Assembly: GCF_001577835.2 (NCBI RefSeq)
Contig: NC_029541.1
Span: 1,731,141-1,795,140 of the forward strand
Direction of reading: 5' to 3'
Length of the DNA stretch: 64,000 nt
From: Coturnix japonica
Lineage: Eukaryota; Chordata; Aves; Galliformes; Phasianidae
Each line of letters opens with the position of its first letter. The stretch's first letter is position 1. The notes below the pieces were generated by a model. That model was not told the DNA's origin and searched no databases. It worked only from the letters and a program-made list of their open reading frames with translations. The position numbers were made by a program, and so were the translations under genes. Shown here in pieces: positions 46,501 to 57,806 of this stretch.

Positions 46501-48711
46501 CTGCAGAGTGGGGACTTTGGTCCATGAATTACTTCCGAAATTGCTGGAGGGCATAGATGTGAGTTCCTGGTGTTTGAGGTTATTGCAGCCTGGAAGGCTT
46601 TTCAATGAGCACTGGGCTCTGTGAGCTTACCCAGAGCTACAACTCAGTTTATCAAACATGTCTCTTTTTTCACTTCCTCTCCTTGGTTTCCATTAAGGCA
46701 GCTGATGAATCCCCATCACCCTCAGTGAAAGCAGCTCTCCTCAACTTAAAGGCATCTTTCCCAGGCATGAGAGAGGAATCGAAGCAGCGGGAGGTTTGGT
46801 TTGGTCTTGCTGTGAAAGCGGGCTGTGTTGGATGTGGATCTGGGAGAGAGCTGCACGATGCTCTTTGGAAACAGCAGCATCTGAGGTGTTGAATATCAGA
46901 AGATCACAGCACAGAGGGGGGGAGTTACACAAAGGATTCCTGCAGAGCGCTTTCTGATGCCATCTCTGATTGCAGCTGCATCCCAGCAGCTTCTTTCCTT
47001 CTCTCAGCTCCTGCAGAGCCCTCAGGGGTCTGTGGATCTCTGTGGGTGCTGCTGCTCTCTGGTTGCAGATCACTGAGTGATGGCAGTGCAGCAGCTTCCC
47101 CCTGAAGGCAATTTCTTTTTAGCAGATCTTTGCTGCACCTTTTGCAAAGGTTTTCAGCACCTGCTTCCTCAGCTCTGGTGTGAATATTGCAGCTGGATTC
47201 CTACAGCTCTTGCTTTGCCCCAGCAAGGCCTGCTATATAAGAGGGCTTCAGTGGGGTAGAGAACCTTCCTTGGGGCGGATGTTCCCATGGTTGCTCTGAT
47301 GCGTGAATGGATCAATGAATGGCTCTGCTCCTCAGCCATGCGAGGAATAACTGAAGCATCTGTTCTGTGCTTGCCTCCTCAGCAGATGGATTGAGAGGAG
47401 ACGAGTGGATCTGCAGAGGTTGCACAGAGCTGCAGTGAGGAAGGCTTGGAGCTGTGTGTCAGGACAGCGTGGGGCTCCTGACCTGTTTGGATGGACGCGA
47501 GGAGGTGATCAGGGCACAAGAAAGGTACATTGAGTCATTTCTGGGCTGTGGGAAATGGGGACTTCAGAGCTGTTTGCCGAAGGGGTTGGGAGTAGGAGCA
47601 TGGTGGAGACCCTCAGTTTTCCTATATAAGGGTAAGGAAGCAGTGATGCGTGCCACTGTGTTGGAGAGCATCTCTACCCCCACACTGCACTGATTGTTGG
47701 GTCTTTCACCCCTAGGCAGTGGGAAGCACAGGATGTGCGTTAGAGGTGCAGAATGAGGGGGTGGCTGTTGGTTTCTGGTTTAGTTTTGCAAGCTCTTGGG
47801 TTGGAAAGAGCATAAGGGGAGGGAATGGGGGAAGATGCTCCCCATAAACCAGGAGGTGGGGGCTGCTGCTGCAGATGGGATGGGGATGCACACACTCTGT
47901 CCTGCTGCAGGCTGGTTCTCAATGGGGGAAAAAGCTGAAAATGCCAGCAGTGTTTGGTTGGGAGAGGTTAGAGGACGCAGTAGGTGGGTGCTACAGAGCA
48001 GGCAGGGAGGTCAGTGCAGCAGATAGAGGCTGTGGGTCAGCTCTGTTTGCTGTATCTCATGATGTTCACCACTGACTGCAAACTCCAAGCTCGCCTATTT
48101 CCCTCCCTTAAGCACACACAGTTTCTTTGGCATCACTTAGCTGTGTGTCCACTCAATCTGGCCCATTAGCTGTGAGCCAGCAGCTTTTTGTGCCATGCAG
48201 ACCACTTCATTTGTGCTTGGAATCACTCTATAGTTTGAAGTAATGTTCCTACAGGGGAACAGTGCTCCTCATCCACCTAAATGGAAGTGGTCAGTGTGGG
48301 GCCAAGCTGTGGGGCTGAAGCTCTGTGGGTTCTGCTGGTTTGGGGTGAGGATCCTGATGGGTGGGTGTAATTCTGCCTTACTCTGGTCGTGGTTTAAGGA
48401 GAGTGAGTTCAGCTCTGAGCCCTCTGCTGTGATCATTCATGCATTGCCTGGCTGTTATCACGTCCCGTTGGAAGTTCAAACCTTATCTCTGCTCCCTATC
48501 TCTGTTCCTGCCTCCTTCCCTGGTGCTAATTAGCTGTATCTCAGTTAATAAGCTAAAGCTCCTGCTGTGCTTCGACTCTTGGTGGATCCCTGTGCTGGGG
48601 TGGGGATGTAGGGCAGGAGCTCAGGCATAACCCACATCCCCAGCCCTGCCAAAGAACATTTCACACTTCTTGTTTTGCTGGCTGTGCATGCAGCATCTAA
48701 CAATCCTTGCT
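43571..48711. other. Interval between RBM15 3' end and the last SLC16A4 exon
   Basis: The two genes converge here. No coding exon is supported. A good donor-like CAG|GTAAGA occurs at about 44733 on the plus strand. The SLC16A4 3' UTR must run leftward from 48711, but I see no close minus-strand AATAAA; the nearest variant is ATTAAA (plus-strand TTTAAT) near 45448, so the end is unplaced. Confidence 0.5.
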
Positions 48712-48941
48712 TTAACGTTGCAGGTCTGTGCTGGCCGGTGTCTTGCTGCGGCTGCAACCAAAGCTTGTCCTTCCCGAGCTGCCCTGCAGGATGGCTTCAC
48801 TCTGCATTGCAACGTTGGCTTTCTGCAGCTTCCACCTCTGGGCCAGAGGCTCCATGAAGAAGGAGACAGGAGAGAGCAGAGCACAGGCCCCAGCAAAGAG
48901 GAACGAGCAGGCGTAAGTCTGCGTGTAGTCATACAGCCACC
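48712..48941 (-). CDS. SLC16A4: SLC16A4 last coding exon
   Basis: [20 protein letters not shown] then [20 protein letters not shown] (helix 12) and a polar C-terminal tail ending TPASTDLQR before TAA. The tail is some 30 residues longer than the human one, which stops soon after AERWK. Confidence 0.9.
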
Positions 48942-51900
48942 CTGCAGGAGAGGAGATGGTTATTGAGGCTGCTGGGTTTTACTGGCTGCAAATCGCTTTG
49001 GGGAGGTGTGTGGGAAGCAAAGGATGTGTGCTTTCATATAAGAATACCTCAGATACTTGCTGTAGGTTCCCTTAACCCTTTGTTGCCTGTGCAGCCAGCA
49101 ACTGGTACAGCAGGCAAACAAACTGCAGGGTGTTCTTAGCATTGACACCGCCAGCCCTTTGTAGTGGATGTGGATTTGAATCTGATTACGTTTAATCCTT
49201 GATGTTTTTCCTTTTCCTTTTTAACCGTGAGGGCCAGAAGTAGCTGGTGCAGCAGATGTGAGGTCCTGCTGGATGATGAGATGCTTTGCACGTGTGTCTG
49301 GCTTTGCAACATCTGTGCTGCAATCTCCACATCCCCCCCAGGCGTGCTGCCTTGTGAGCAGACCCAGTGCAGCAACCTGTCCAAAATGAGAGATCCCAGA
49401 CAAGGGGCTGCGAGCAAACCTGCTTAATAGTAGCTTTGCTGGCACTTAAAAGGAAAAGCTGAATTCCACAGAGCTTCAGGAATCTGCAGGGGGGAAGGTC
49501 ACCTTTTGAAGAGACCTTGAAGTGTTTGGTTTGGTTACATCTCATTTCTGGACCTTCGAATTTAAGTGTCATCTGTTGTCTGGGCCTTCCATTTAAATCC
49601 TGCTTGAATCTAAGATATGCAAAGCAATAGGAGCTGCTGCCGCCTGTCATAAATCCTGCAGTATATTCCCAAATCAGGTATCCGGGTGTGTGGGGTGGGT
49701 GAGCAGCACAGTGACCAGCTGAGCTCAGAGCTGCTGCTCACATGGGGCAGAATTCCTTGCATGGCATCTGTGGATTTACACCATTTACAGCAGCACTTTG
49801 GGATCCAGATAGAGCAGGAAAAAGCAGCAACAGAGCCTTGTTCCCAGGGTTACCTGTGGGATAGTGGGGAAGGAAGCAGTGCTGCTCAGTGTGAGGCTGG
49901 GTGACCAAAAGGGACAGATGCCTATGATGCCCATGCTTTCCTTGCTGGCATTTGCAGGGCTGTAGTGGGCTTTGGGGGAAGAAAGGAAGTCTTGCATGCT
50001 GCCCTGTGGGCTCACCAGCTTTCAGTTATCCCACGCCTTTGCCAGATCTCAGCTCTGTTGTTTTTTCTTTCACTCAGGGATATTGCTCGAGCCCAGGAGT
50101 GCCTTTCCAGAGGGCAGAGCCCAGGGAAGCACATTGGGAGGATGTGGCAATTTCTCCCCTATAGGAAATAGGATGCAGCTTTCCTTGGCTCTCTTGCACC
50201 TTGCCAAAATGATGTTTGTTCTGCCTTGTTCTGCTGTTCAGGAGCACCCAGCTGTGAGGAGCCTCAGCCTTGGCTTAAGGGCTTCCAGTTAAACAGATTT
50301 GCACGTAAGTCACCTCTTCACTGCACTGTGATCAGGCTTTGCTCTGCTGTGCACAATAAGCATTTATAACCCGTGTCTCCCTCGTGTTGTGGGTTTTAAT
50401 ATAGAAACGATGCAGGCTGTGCTTCTGAGGTCAGCATTTGAAGGGAGGTCAGCAGCAGTGGGATGCGCTGAGCCCCCCCAGGATCTTACATAGCACTTCA
50501 GTGCTGCAAGGAGCAGCTGCTGTTGGAAACAGGGAGTTAGCAGGTAGCCCCAATTGGTTTCCGTGTTTCATATGGCAGCGTTGGAACGTTGCAGTAGGGA
50601 GCACAGGAAGAGAAAACTACAGCAAACAGAAAACTGTGGTGTGCCACAAACCTGGATCCCGAGCTGTGACTCATTTCCCTCTCGCTCTGCTTACAGTGAG
50701 GTGGATCAGTGCGACTTCTTGGCCTTGTTGGGCCTTGATTGAACCCAGCTGGATGAATGAAGAAAGGCTGATCTGTGAGCGGGGCTTCTTGCAGGAAACC
50801 TGCTTGCTTTATGAAACCCAGACCCATCCTCGCATCGTCAGGAAGCAGAAGGTTTCCAATTAGCAATAATAGATTGGAAGCAGAGGGAAGCATAACCACT
50901 GCATGATGCATGGACAAAGGGGAGCCAACTTATTTAGCTCTTTATACACCGTATGTTACTCTGGAAAATTGACTGCCGTGGTTTTGCAGGTATTGCTTTC
51001 TGCTGGACGTACATCTTGTATCAGCAGAAGAGATCTTCTCCAGCACAGCCTATGGATCACTGTGACACTGTCAGACACGCTGTCAATGAAACACTTTAGC
51101 TGCTCCAAATTGCATCCATACCCAGAGTTTGGCCAACCTAGAGGTATTGATTAAGGAAATCAATCTTTCTCGTGCCTGCAGAATGGCAGGGCTGCTAGTG
51201 TAGCATGGAGGTGGTATCACAGAGCATTAACACAGGGCTGTCTTCCTTCAGTCCCTTTGTTTCTTTCTGGCTCAGTATTAACACTGCCCTGCTGGTGGTC
51301 AAACCCAATGGTACTGAGGTCAGTGCTGTGATATGGGTGCTGAGCTCCTTTCCTATGCAGACATCACACACCGTACATACATGAGCTGAACTATTCCCTG
51401 TGCTGATGTTCTCCAATGTGTTCTTTGTGTTTTATCTCCTTGGACAGAAAAGCCATCCACGGATTCATACGGGTAGGAGAGCGATCCAGAAGAAGGTTTT
51501 ACTACTGGATGCCAGTGGTGGGTATGTGAGATATGTCAAGTTTACATTACCTGCTAGAGGAGGTCCGCCAACAGCTGCTATCCCAGCAAAGAAGGAAGCA
51601 AAGCCCAAGTAGCTGTGGAGCTTTTGCACGCCGACCAGGTCTACCTGTTGGTGTAAATACGGGTAAATATTGGGAGGGTTGGTGGGAAGCACAGAAGCCC
51701 TTTAGTGGGGAGGTTCATCTCTGGATACTGTGGGGTTTGGGGAGGACTTTGCACCTCCAGGTCTGACACAGCCTGGAATCCGCTCGCCTCCCAAAGGTGA
51801 GTGCTGTAATTACAGCATGCAAAGTGCACTTCTGCCTTCCCACTGGGAGAACAGGCCAAGGCTGCAATGATGTTTCTCTATCCTGATCCCACTGTACCTA

Positions 51901-54900
51901 TTCTGTGTGTTACAGACAGACCAGGGGTTGGGACCGTGCTTACAGCCCTTTGGCTTTGCATTAGAGCTCAGGTAGTCGACAAATGGATCCAATCTGCTTC
52001 CTATGAGCTTTTAGAAAGGAGGATGTGGGAGGCAATTCAGGAAGCTCCTGGTGCTGCTGGGCAGACTGGAGCCCTGCCATAGGGATTTGAGGGCAGACCC
52101 TTCTCACTGCAGACCACATAAGCCCACTTCAGCCTTACAAAAAGGTGGTTATGTATTTTGGAATGCTGTTAGAAATGCCATATCTTTCTATTGCATTCCA
52201 TATATGTTAAAATGAAATATCCTCACCAGCACAGGGAGCACCAGAGCCAGGAATCCACCGCAGAAGATGGCGAAGGCCACAGCGTAGGTCATGAGCAGAG
52301 GGAAGGTTGTGGCCAGGGGGCAGAGCAGGTTGGTGACACCGCAGAGCACCAGGTAAGCTGCGTGGTAATGGTACTTCTTGGTCCAGTTCTGGTCTGCAAT
52401 CCACCCTGAGAGCAGCTGGCTGCCCGTCTCAGTGATACCTGCAGGAAGAGGTCACTGAGCCTCAGGGAAAGGCTTCTTACATAGGTAGATATTTCTATTT
52501 TTCCCAAATTTTGATGCTTATTTTTACATTTTTTGGATGCTTTTGTGTAAGATGAAGGTCAGAGCAATGAGGGGCTGTCAGCTCGTGGTGCTGCATCCCT
52601 GTGGCTCTTAATTAAGGGTATCAGATTAATTGCTGTGCTCTCCTCGATTCCTTCACCACGTACCTCAATTCTACACATTGCACAGCGTTGCAGAAGGAGA
52701 ATTTATTTTTATACAATAAAATATTTTATGATGACTGAGGCTGGGGCCCTTTTCTTAACGTGATGTGATTGCAGCCTTCGTGTTGTATTCACACAGCATT
52801 ATTTCTTGGGGGGGGGGGAAGCTTTTTCTTACTTCCCCCCCCCGCCTTCAAGAAGTGAATGTGCCAAATCCAAATGCTCAGATCCAAATCTATGGTGGCT
52901 TTCTCTTTTCCTCCTTTTCCCCCCCTGATCCTGTATTCCTCTCTGTGGTCACACTGGAGGTTTATGAATGCAGATCGCATTTCTTGTGGCTTCTGTGGGG
53001 CTGAGCAGGGACAGCTGGGAGGCCGGAGCTCACACCTAACAGCCTAAAACCTGCATTTATTCCCTGCAGGAAGGGGTGGCTGAAAGAACCACCCACCATC
53101 TGAAAGCAGCTCCATACGTGTGCAGAAAGCAATGCTATATATACAGAAGGGGGTAAGGGCTGTGAGCTCAGGCTCTTCCATGAGGATTTATTTTAGAACA
53201 CATCTCGGGAGTGTTTCTTGGCAAGGTTCGTGTTGCATTGCTTGCCTGTTTTGCAATTATAAACGTGTTGAAAAGATTCTTTTGCCTACCGGCCACTGAG
53301 ATGAGATAGGAGGCATCCATGCTGCTTATGCCCAACGTCCTGGCTCTGGCTACCAGGTGGAAGATGGGCACGAAGTAGGCCAGGTGACTGAACAAAAAGG
53401 ACCAGGTAAAAATGCAGAAGAGGGGATCCTTCAGAGGGGAGAAGTCAATAAGAGGCTGTGGCTTCTCTTTGGGCACTGGGATGGATCTGCAGCTCCTCGT
53501 GGCCTCAGTGCTGGTTTCAGGGGAGCTTTCAGTGGGGGCTTTCCTTGGTGCTGCTGTGGTTACTGCATTGGAGCTGTCAGCACTGCAGGGCTCTGCAGGT
53601 GACTTTGTGCTGGGAAGGTCCTGAGCGCTGCATGGCTGTGCTGCTCCATTAGTGGCTTCGAGGTCTCCTGCCCCTCCTTTGGGTGCAGAGCTCTTGTCCT
53701 CATTGCTGGCTGGGGATCCTGGGGGCTGCTGGGTGCGGATGGGGCGCAGCAGCATGCTGGAAGGCACGAGGTTCAGCATGATGCCACTGAGAATCAGGAG
53801 AGTACCTGCAGCAAGGCAAAAGGAGCTTCTTAAAATGCATTCTGCTATGAGAACGGGGGAGCAGGAAGAAAGGGTGTAATTCGTTGTGGGTGTGAAGAAG
53901 GATCTACAGCAAGGATCCTGCTGAGCCATGCATGGGGCAGGAGATGTGCTCACCCTGCCAGCCATAGGTGTTGATGAGCAGCTGTGTGAAGGGTGCAGTC
54001 AGGAAGGTGAGGCCCATCCCTGAGCGGGCAATGGCATTGGAGAAAGCCAGCCGGGTCCTGCAGCGTTTAGCTGTCATCACTGCAGCTGCCTGGTATAGGC
54101 AGCAGAACCCCATGCCTGGGTGGAAACACAAGGGGTCAATGCCAAAGCTGGGCCACCCTGAGCTTATTCCCTCTGTGATGGGTGAAAGTTTAAGGGAGCT
54201 GCTACTCACCCAACAGGAGTCCCATGGAGACACAGAGGAAGGGGACACTGGTGGCCTGTGTGCTGAGCAGGCAGCCCCCACTGACCAGCCCAGCCCCGAT
54301 GATGGAGGTCGGCCGCTCACCGATCCGCCTGCAGATCACAGCCACCAGTGGGGCTGCAAGGGAGAGGAGGCAGAGCTTGGTGCCCAAAGAGCCCAGATAC
54401 CCCAGGGAACCATTGGCCTTCTTGGCCACAGGGGCACACTGCAGGCTCATGGTCAACTGGTTGGCCAATGGCTGGCCAACCATTGGTCAACCATTGGTCA
54501 ACCATTGGCCAACCATTGGGCAACCATTAGTCAACCATTAGTCAACCATTGGGCAACCACTGGCCAACCATTGGGCAACCACTGGCCAACCATTGGGCAA
54601 CCATTGGCCAACCATTGGCCAACCATTGGCCAACCATTAGTCAACCATTGGCCAACCACTGGCCAACCATTGGCCAACCATTGGCCAACCATTGGTCAAC
54701 CATTGGCCAACCATTGGCCAACCATTGGTCAACCACTGGTCAACCATTGGCCAACCATTGGTCAACCACTGGCCAACCATTGGTCAACCATTGGCCAACC
54801 ATTGGCCAACCACTGGGAAACCACTGGCCAACCATTGGGAAACCATTTGCCAACCATTGGCCAACCAGGACCTCCAGGTCCTTCTCCACAGAGCTCCTTT

Positions 54901-55633
54901 CCATCAGCTCAACCCCAGCCTGCACTGGTGGATGTGATATGGAGCATCCATAGGTGTGGGACCTGCAATGCAATGCTCACCTCCCAGGAAGCGCAGTGAG
55001 GACATGATGGAGCCGATCCAGCTGACCTGCTCTGAAGATCCCCCCACCTCCTCTTGGAATGCCACGAAGAAAATGCCAAAGGTTTTGAGCGTTCCCATCA
55101 CAAACACATTGACCTGTGTCAGAGCAGGACAGGTGAGGTGCTGCAGGGGATGGATGTGCTCCCTCCTTCCGGATAACGTGTTGCCTTTGGGACAAGTTAA
55201 GGAGTGTCGGGGTTGAATCTCAATTGACCTTATGCAAAACTGGCTTCTCCAAAGCAACAGAACTAAACGACATCAGAGCTTTGCTTTGCTCTCTGATGAA
55301 TTAATTCATGAGCTCATGCTCCCTTCCCAAAGGACAAAGGACAGTCGGTGCCTCCCAGCCCAGGGCTGGGGTTAACCATTGCCAGCTATGGAAGGCTCGG
55401 TGCTGGCTGCATCCTCACTCTTTGCTCTGCCTGTCCTCCTGTAGCAAAGCACTCGCTGCCTCTGAGCCTTCCCCTAATTCTCTGCCATTAGTTGAATAGG
55501 ATCAGCCCATCCGGAGACTTCCCACACTCCCCATCTTACAAAGGTTTGGGGGTGAATTCGTGCTTACCAGGAAGAAGTGCAGCACCGCTGCCCATGCCCA
55601 CATTCTGTCCGTGCCTTGGCTCCCATCTCCCAT
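48712..55633 (-). CDS. SLC16A4: SLC16A4 monocarboxylate transporter-like protein, whole coding span
   Basis: Twelve-helix plasma-membrane transporter of the SLC16 (MCT) family; the human protein (MCT5/MCT4-like) has no firmly assigned substrate. Eight coding exons join in phase: 55568-55633, 54981-55113, 54210-54353, 53954-54115, 53290-53805, 52227-52438, 51551-51644, 48712-48941, giving 518 residues (human about 487). Identity rests on [75 protein letters not shown] and [10 protein letters not shown], all near-identical to human SLC16A4. The central cytoplasmic loop between helices 6 and 7 is long and Ser/Pro/Ala-rich. Neighbour order matches mammals. Confidence 0.94.
48942..51550 (-). other. 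SLC16A4: SLC16A4 last intron
   Basis: 2.6 kb of unique-looking non-coding sequence; no repeat or extra exon recognised. Confidence 0.7.
51551..51644 (-). CDS. SLC16A4: SLC16A4 coding exon 7
   Basis: [20 protein letters not shown] and [12 protein letters not shown]: the PVxVDLVG...GPPxAG pattern of SLC16 helix 11. Acceptor ACACCAACAG|GTAGAC, donor GCAG|GTAATG. Confidence 0.92.
51645..52226 (-). other. SLC16A4: SLC16A4 intron 6
   Basis: Non-coding, nothing notable seen. Confidence 0.7.
52227..52438 (-). CDS. SLC16A4: SLC16A4 coding exon 6
   Basis: [20 protein letters not shown], then [20 protein letters not shown] and [20 protein letters not shown]; helices 8-10. Acceptor TTCCTGCAG, donor GTGCTG|GTGAGG, phase 0 out. 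Confidence 0.93.
52439..53289 (-). other. SLC16A4: SLC16A4 intron 5
   Basis: Non-coding; contains G and C homopolymer runs near 52809-52818 and 52836-52843 and an AT-rich stretch near 52700-52730. Confidence 0.7.
53290..53805 (-). CDS. SLC16A4: SLC16A4 coding exon 5: large loop
   Basis: [20 protein letters not shown] ends helix 6, then about 100 residues of polar loop rich in Ser, Pro, Ala and Thr, then [20 protein letters not shown] opens helix 7 and it closes with [11 protein letters not shown]. Most length difference from the human protein falls in this loop, the usual variable region of MCTs. Confidence 0.92.
53954..54115 (-). CDS. SLC16A4: SLC16A4 coding exon 4
   Basis: [20 protein letters not shown] and [20 protein letters not shown] up to YGWQG; helices 4-5. 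Acceptor TTTCCACCCAG|GC, donor GGCAGG|GTGAGC. Confidence 0.92.
54210..54353 (-). CDS. SLC16A4: SLC16A4 coding exon 3
   Basis: [20 protein letters not shown] and on to [11 protein letters not shown]: helix 2 end, the basic RRIGERP loop (the MCT NRFGCRP equivalent) and helices 3-4. Acceptor CCCTTGCAG|CCCC, donor TTGG|GTGAGT, phase 1 at both ends. Confidence 0.92.
54451..54867. repeat. 12-bp-unit minisatellite (CCAACCATTGGC), array 1
   Basis: About 34 copies of a 12-bp unit GGCCAACCATTG with the variant GGTCAACCATTG and occasional CACTGG or TTAGTC. Because 12 is divisible by three, it is open in several frames as [10 protein letters not shown] repeats; these frames are not genes. Each CCATTGG reads CCAATGG on the other strand. 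Confidence 0.96.
54867..54950 (-). mobile_element. Possible CR1 fragment flanking array 1
   Basis: AGGACCTCCAGGTCCTTCTC, then CAGAGCTCCTTTCCATCAGC and CAACCCCAGCCTGCACTGGT resemble the antisense of the CR1 stretch that usually reads AGGTCCTTCTCTGCAGAGCT. Recognised from memory of the consensus. Confidence 0.5.
54981..55113 (-). CDS. SLC16A4: SLC16A4 coding exon 2
   Basis: [20 protein letters not shown] and the conserved [14 protein letters not shown] of helices 1-2; residues 23-66 plus a split codon. Borders CTGACACAG|GTCAAT and GGGAG|GTGAGC. Confidence 0.92.
55114..55567 (-). other. SLC16A4: SLC16A4 intron 1 (between coding exons 1 and 2)
   Basis: Non-coding, nothing notable seen. Confidence 0.7.
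55568..55633 (-). CDS. SLC16A4: SLC16A4 coding exon 1
   Basis: Encodes [20 protein letters not shown] and then FL (residues 1-22), start of helix 1. The ATG has G at -3 and G at +4. The next ATG, at codon 11, is an alternative start. The MCT signature normally reading DGGWGW here reads DRMWAW. An acceptor-like TCTCATTCCCAG ends at about 55673, so the 5' UTR may be split. The donor is TTCCTG|GTAAGC in phase 0. Confidence 0.85.
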
Positions 55634-55673
55634 CACTGCTGCTGGCTCTGCCTTTCCTTCTTTCCTTTCCCCT

Positions 55674-57450
55674 GGGAATGAGAATTCAGGGTATATTAAC
55701 TCCACAGCACCAAAGATGCCCCCGGTCCTTCTGTTTGGTGGCGCAGTCTCACTGCTTGCCTTCAGCTCACTTTCTTTTCCCCTTCCTAAATAGCTCAAGG
55801 CGTGTAATTAAGCACTTTCCTTTAGAGCACAGGGTTGGTTTGTGCTGAAAGCCTGGGCTCTGCCCATCCCATCTTTGAGCTCCTGGGGAGGTTTTTCCTG
55901 CCCACCTCCTTCCCATTCTATCCCATACTTCCAGCAGCAGCCGAGCCAACAAACCCGACCCCTTCCTTACCGCCGTGCTGCTGCTGCATGCTGCCAAACC
56001 TTCCCCAAAACAGCAGAACGCAAAGAGGAATCTCCTCGTCATTTGCTCCAGTGGTGAAGTTCCCCCCTCTCACCCCCCCTCCTCTGCTTGTGACCCTCTG
56101 CCCCCCAGCCTGGCCCTACGTCCGTGTCCGGCAGAGATGACGACCAATGCAAAACCGAGGCAGGACTTTGTGTTAGGATCCTTCCTCCTCCTTTCCCTGC
56201 TGCTCCAGGCCAGGAGTCCCTCCCCTTCCCCTATGGCAGAGCATGATTCCTTTATGGAGGAAACTGTGCCGTCTCCTGGGGTCCGACCGAGGCTCCGTGT
56301 CCAGCTGATGGATGGAAGCCAGAGCTGCTGGTGGCCACCCAGCCCTACAGGAGGAGATGACAGCAGTACTGTAATAGGGTAATGCTGTGGGGTCGGGGGG
56401 GCTGGCTGTCCCATCCCTGCTTTACTCCCTTCTTGCTGTGGGATCCGGGAGCGGATATCCTGGGGTAAACAGAACAGCATAGAGAAACTTCCCTTACAGT
56501 TGGGCATCCAGCACATGCGCTGAGCTTTTATATAGGTGGGACAGTGTTTGCAATGTGTGCTATGAGAGCTTGGGGTGCACAGGGTGCAGGGGGGGAGGTG
56601 GCAGCATCTGAGACCATCCCTGTGTATCCAGCAGCCCTAATAATGAGGGCAGTGATCCCAGGGCTTGTTAATGGGAGAGCTGAGTGCTCACAGCCCTTTA
56701 ACTTTTGCTCTTATAGGAGCCCATGGCTATTTATTGGGGCTATTTAAAATGGGCGTCTGCACTCTGTTTTGAGGAGATGAGCTTGGAAACTGAGCATTAA
56801 AGAAAATAAAGGGGAGGTAAATGATGGGCATGATGTAGCACTGCTCACCTCCATTAGCACCAACCTCACCATGAGAGCGCTGTGCAGAGCAGCCCATCCT
56901 TAGAGCCTGCTACATACATAACAGTGATGGTGAGGTCAGGAATGTCTGTTTTACACAGTGAATGCAGTTTTAGCTCCAACCCTGCCCTATCTGTTGGTCT
57001 ATGCTCTGCAGTGAAGCCTCCTTTCTGCTCCACGTATGAGGCCAGCTCCTGTCTGCTCCCTTGTGCTGCGGAAGCATTCGAGCAAAGCAGCTTTTCAGGG
57101 CCTTTCTATGGGATTGTTCTGCCCAGTTCCAAATGCTCAAACCTCTAAAGGGAAGAGAGGATTCGCGGGGATGTCATCAGCATCCGTTCACAGTTCACAC
57201 GAGGGCCAACAAGTTGAGGTTTGAACTTCAATCCGAAGCATAATAATAAGCTGCTCTCACTGAAAGCTTAACCAGAGGAGGCTAAACATTTCCTAGGAGA
57301 ATAGAGAACTATTTGTATCTCTTCTACTGGAGGGACCTCCAAGTCTTGGTCCCTTTTCTCTGCAGCAATGCCAATGAAGAATCAGACTGGGAGAAGTCCC
57401 TCCAATTGGCTTTAGGGAAAGCAATGGGCTTTCACAGTAGGATCAAAGAG
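55674..57450. other. Interval between SLC16A4 5' side and LAMTOR5 3' end
   Basis: Should contain the SLC16A4 promoter and any 5' non-coding exon. No CpG island or TATA box is evident, so the start site is not placed. No other gene is supported. Confidence 0.5.
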
Positions 57451-57454
57451 AAGC

Positions 57455-57745
57455 AACAGTTTTTGCAGGTCATTTATTGATTTCTCCAACAAATAAGGCC
57501 ACGCACACACACACACACCTTGTAGTATCTATCATTACACAAGCTTGGTGAGTGACTCACGTCTTTAACAGCACGACTGCTAAAACGTGAGCTGGAAACC
57601 CTGATAGATGCATAGGAGCTGGTAAGTAGAGAGGGAGAGCCTTCAGCCCAGATTTGGTACTAGAAGCGTGTTCTGCATTGGAACAGCCAAGGAGAATGAG
57701 GAGGAGCTGGTCTGGAGCAGGGAATGGAGCATCAGGATGCCACGG
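57455..57745 (-). other. LAMTOR5: LAMTOR5 3' UTR
   Basis: From the stop codon leftward to just past the minus-strand AATAAA at 57473-57478. It includes a short (CA)8 run at 57504-57519. Confidence 0.75.
57473..57478 (-). terminator. LAMTOR5: LAMTOR5 poly(A) signal AATAAA
   Basis: Plus-strand TTTATT, that is AATAAA on the minus strand, 268 bases after the LAMTOR5 stop. Confidence 0.8.
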
Positions 57746-57806
57746 TCAGGATGCCAACTTGTGCACTGCTACGGTGATGCTGTCATGCTTCTGGATCATG
57801 ATGTTC
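57746..57806 (-). CDS. LAMTOR5: LAMTOR5 exon 4
   Basis: [19 protein letters not shown] and TGA after the acceptor TTGCTCTAG. It closes the roadblock-fold beta sheet. Confidence 0.95.

Larger units (their letters stand above)
54354..54980 (-). other. SLC16A4: SLC16A4 intron filled largely by a 12-bp-unit array
   Basis: The intron is 627 bp, of which about 417 bp is a tandem array and about 80 bp is CR1-like. It has proper GT/AG borders on the minus strand. Confidence 0.85.

Noticed and set aside
53968-54999. 343-codon plus-strand frame with Asn-His-Trp repeats
   Set aside because: Antisense of SLC16A4 exons fused to a 12-bp array that is open in frame because 12 is a multiple of three.
56137-56382. 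81-codon plus-strand frame starting MTTNAKPRQD with a hydrophobic leucine run like a signal peptide
   Set aside because: No recognised family, no poly(A) or promoter context, and position just upstream of SLC16A4; more likely chance. Conservation in other birds would reopen it.
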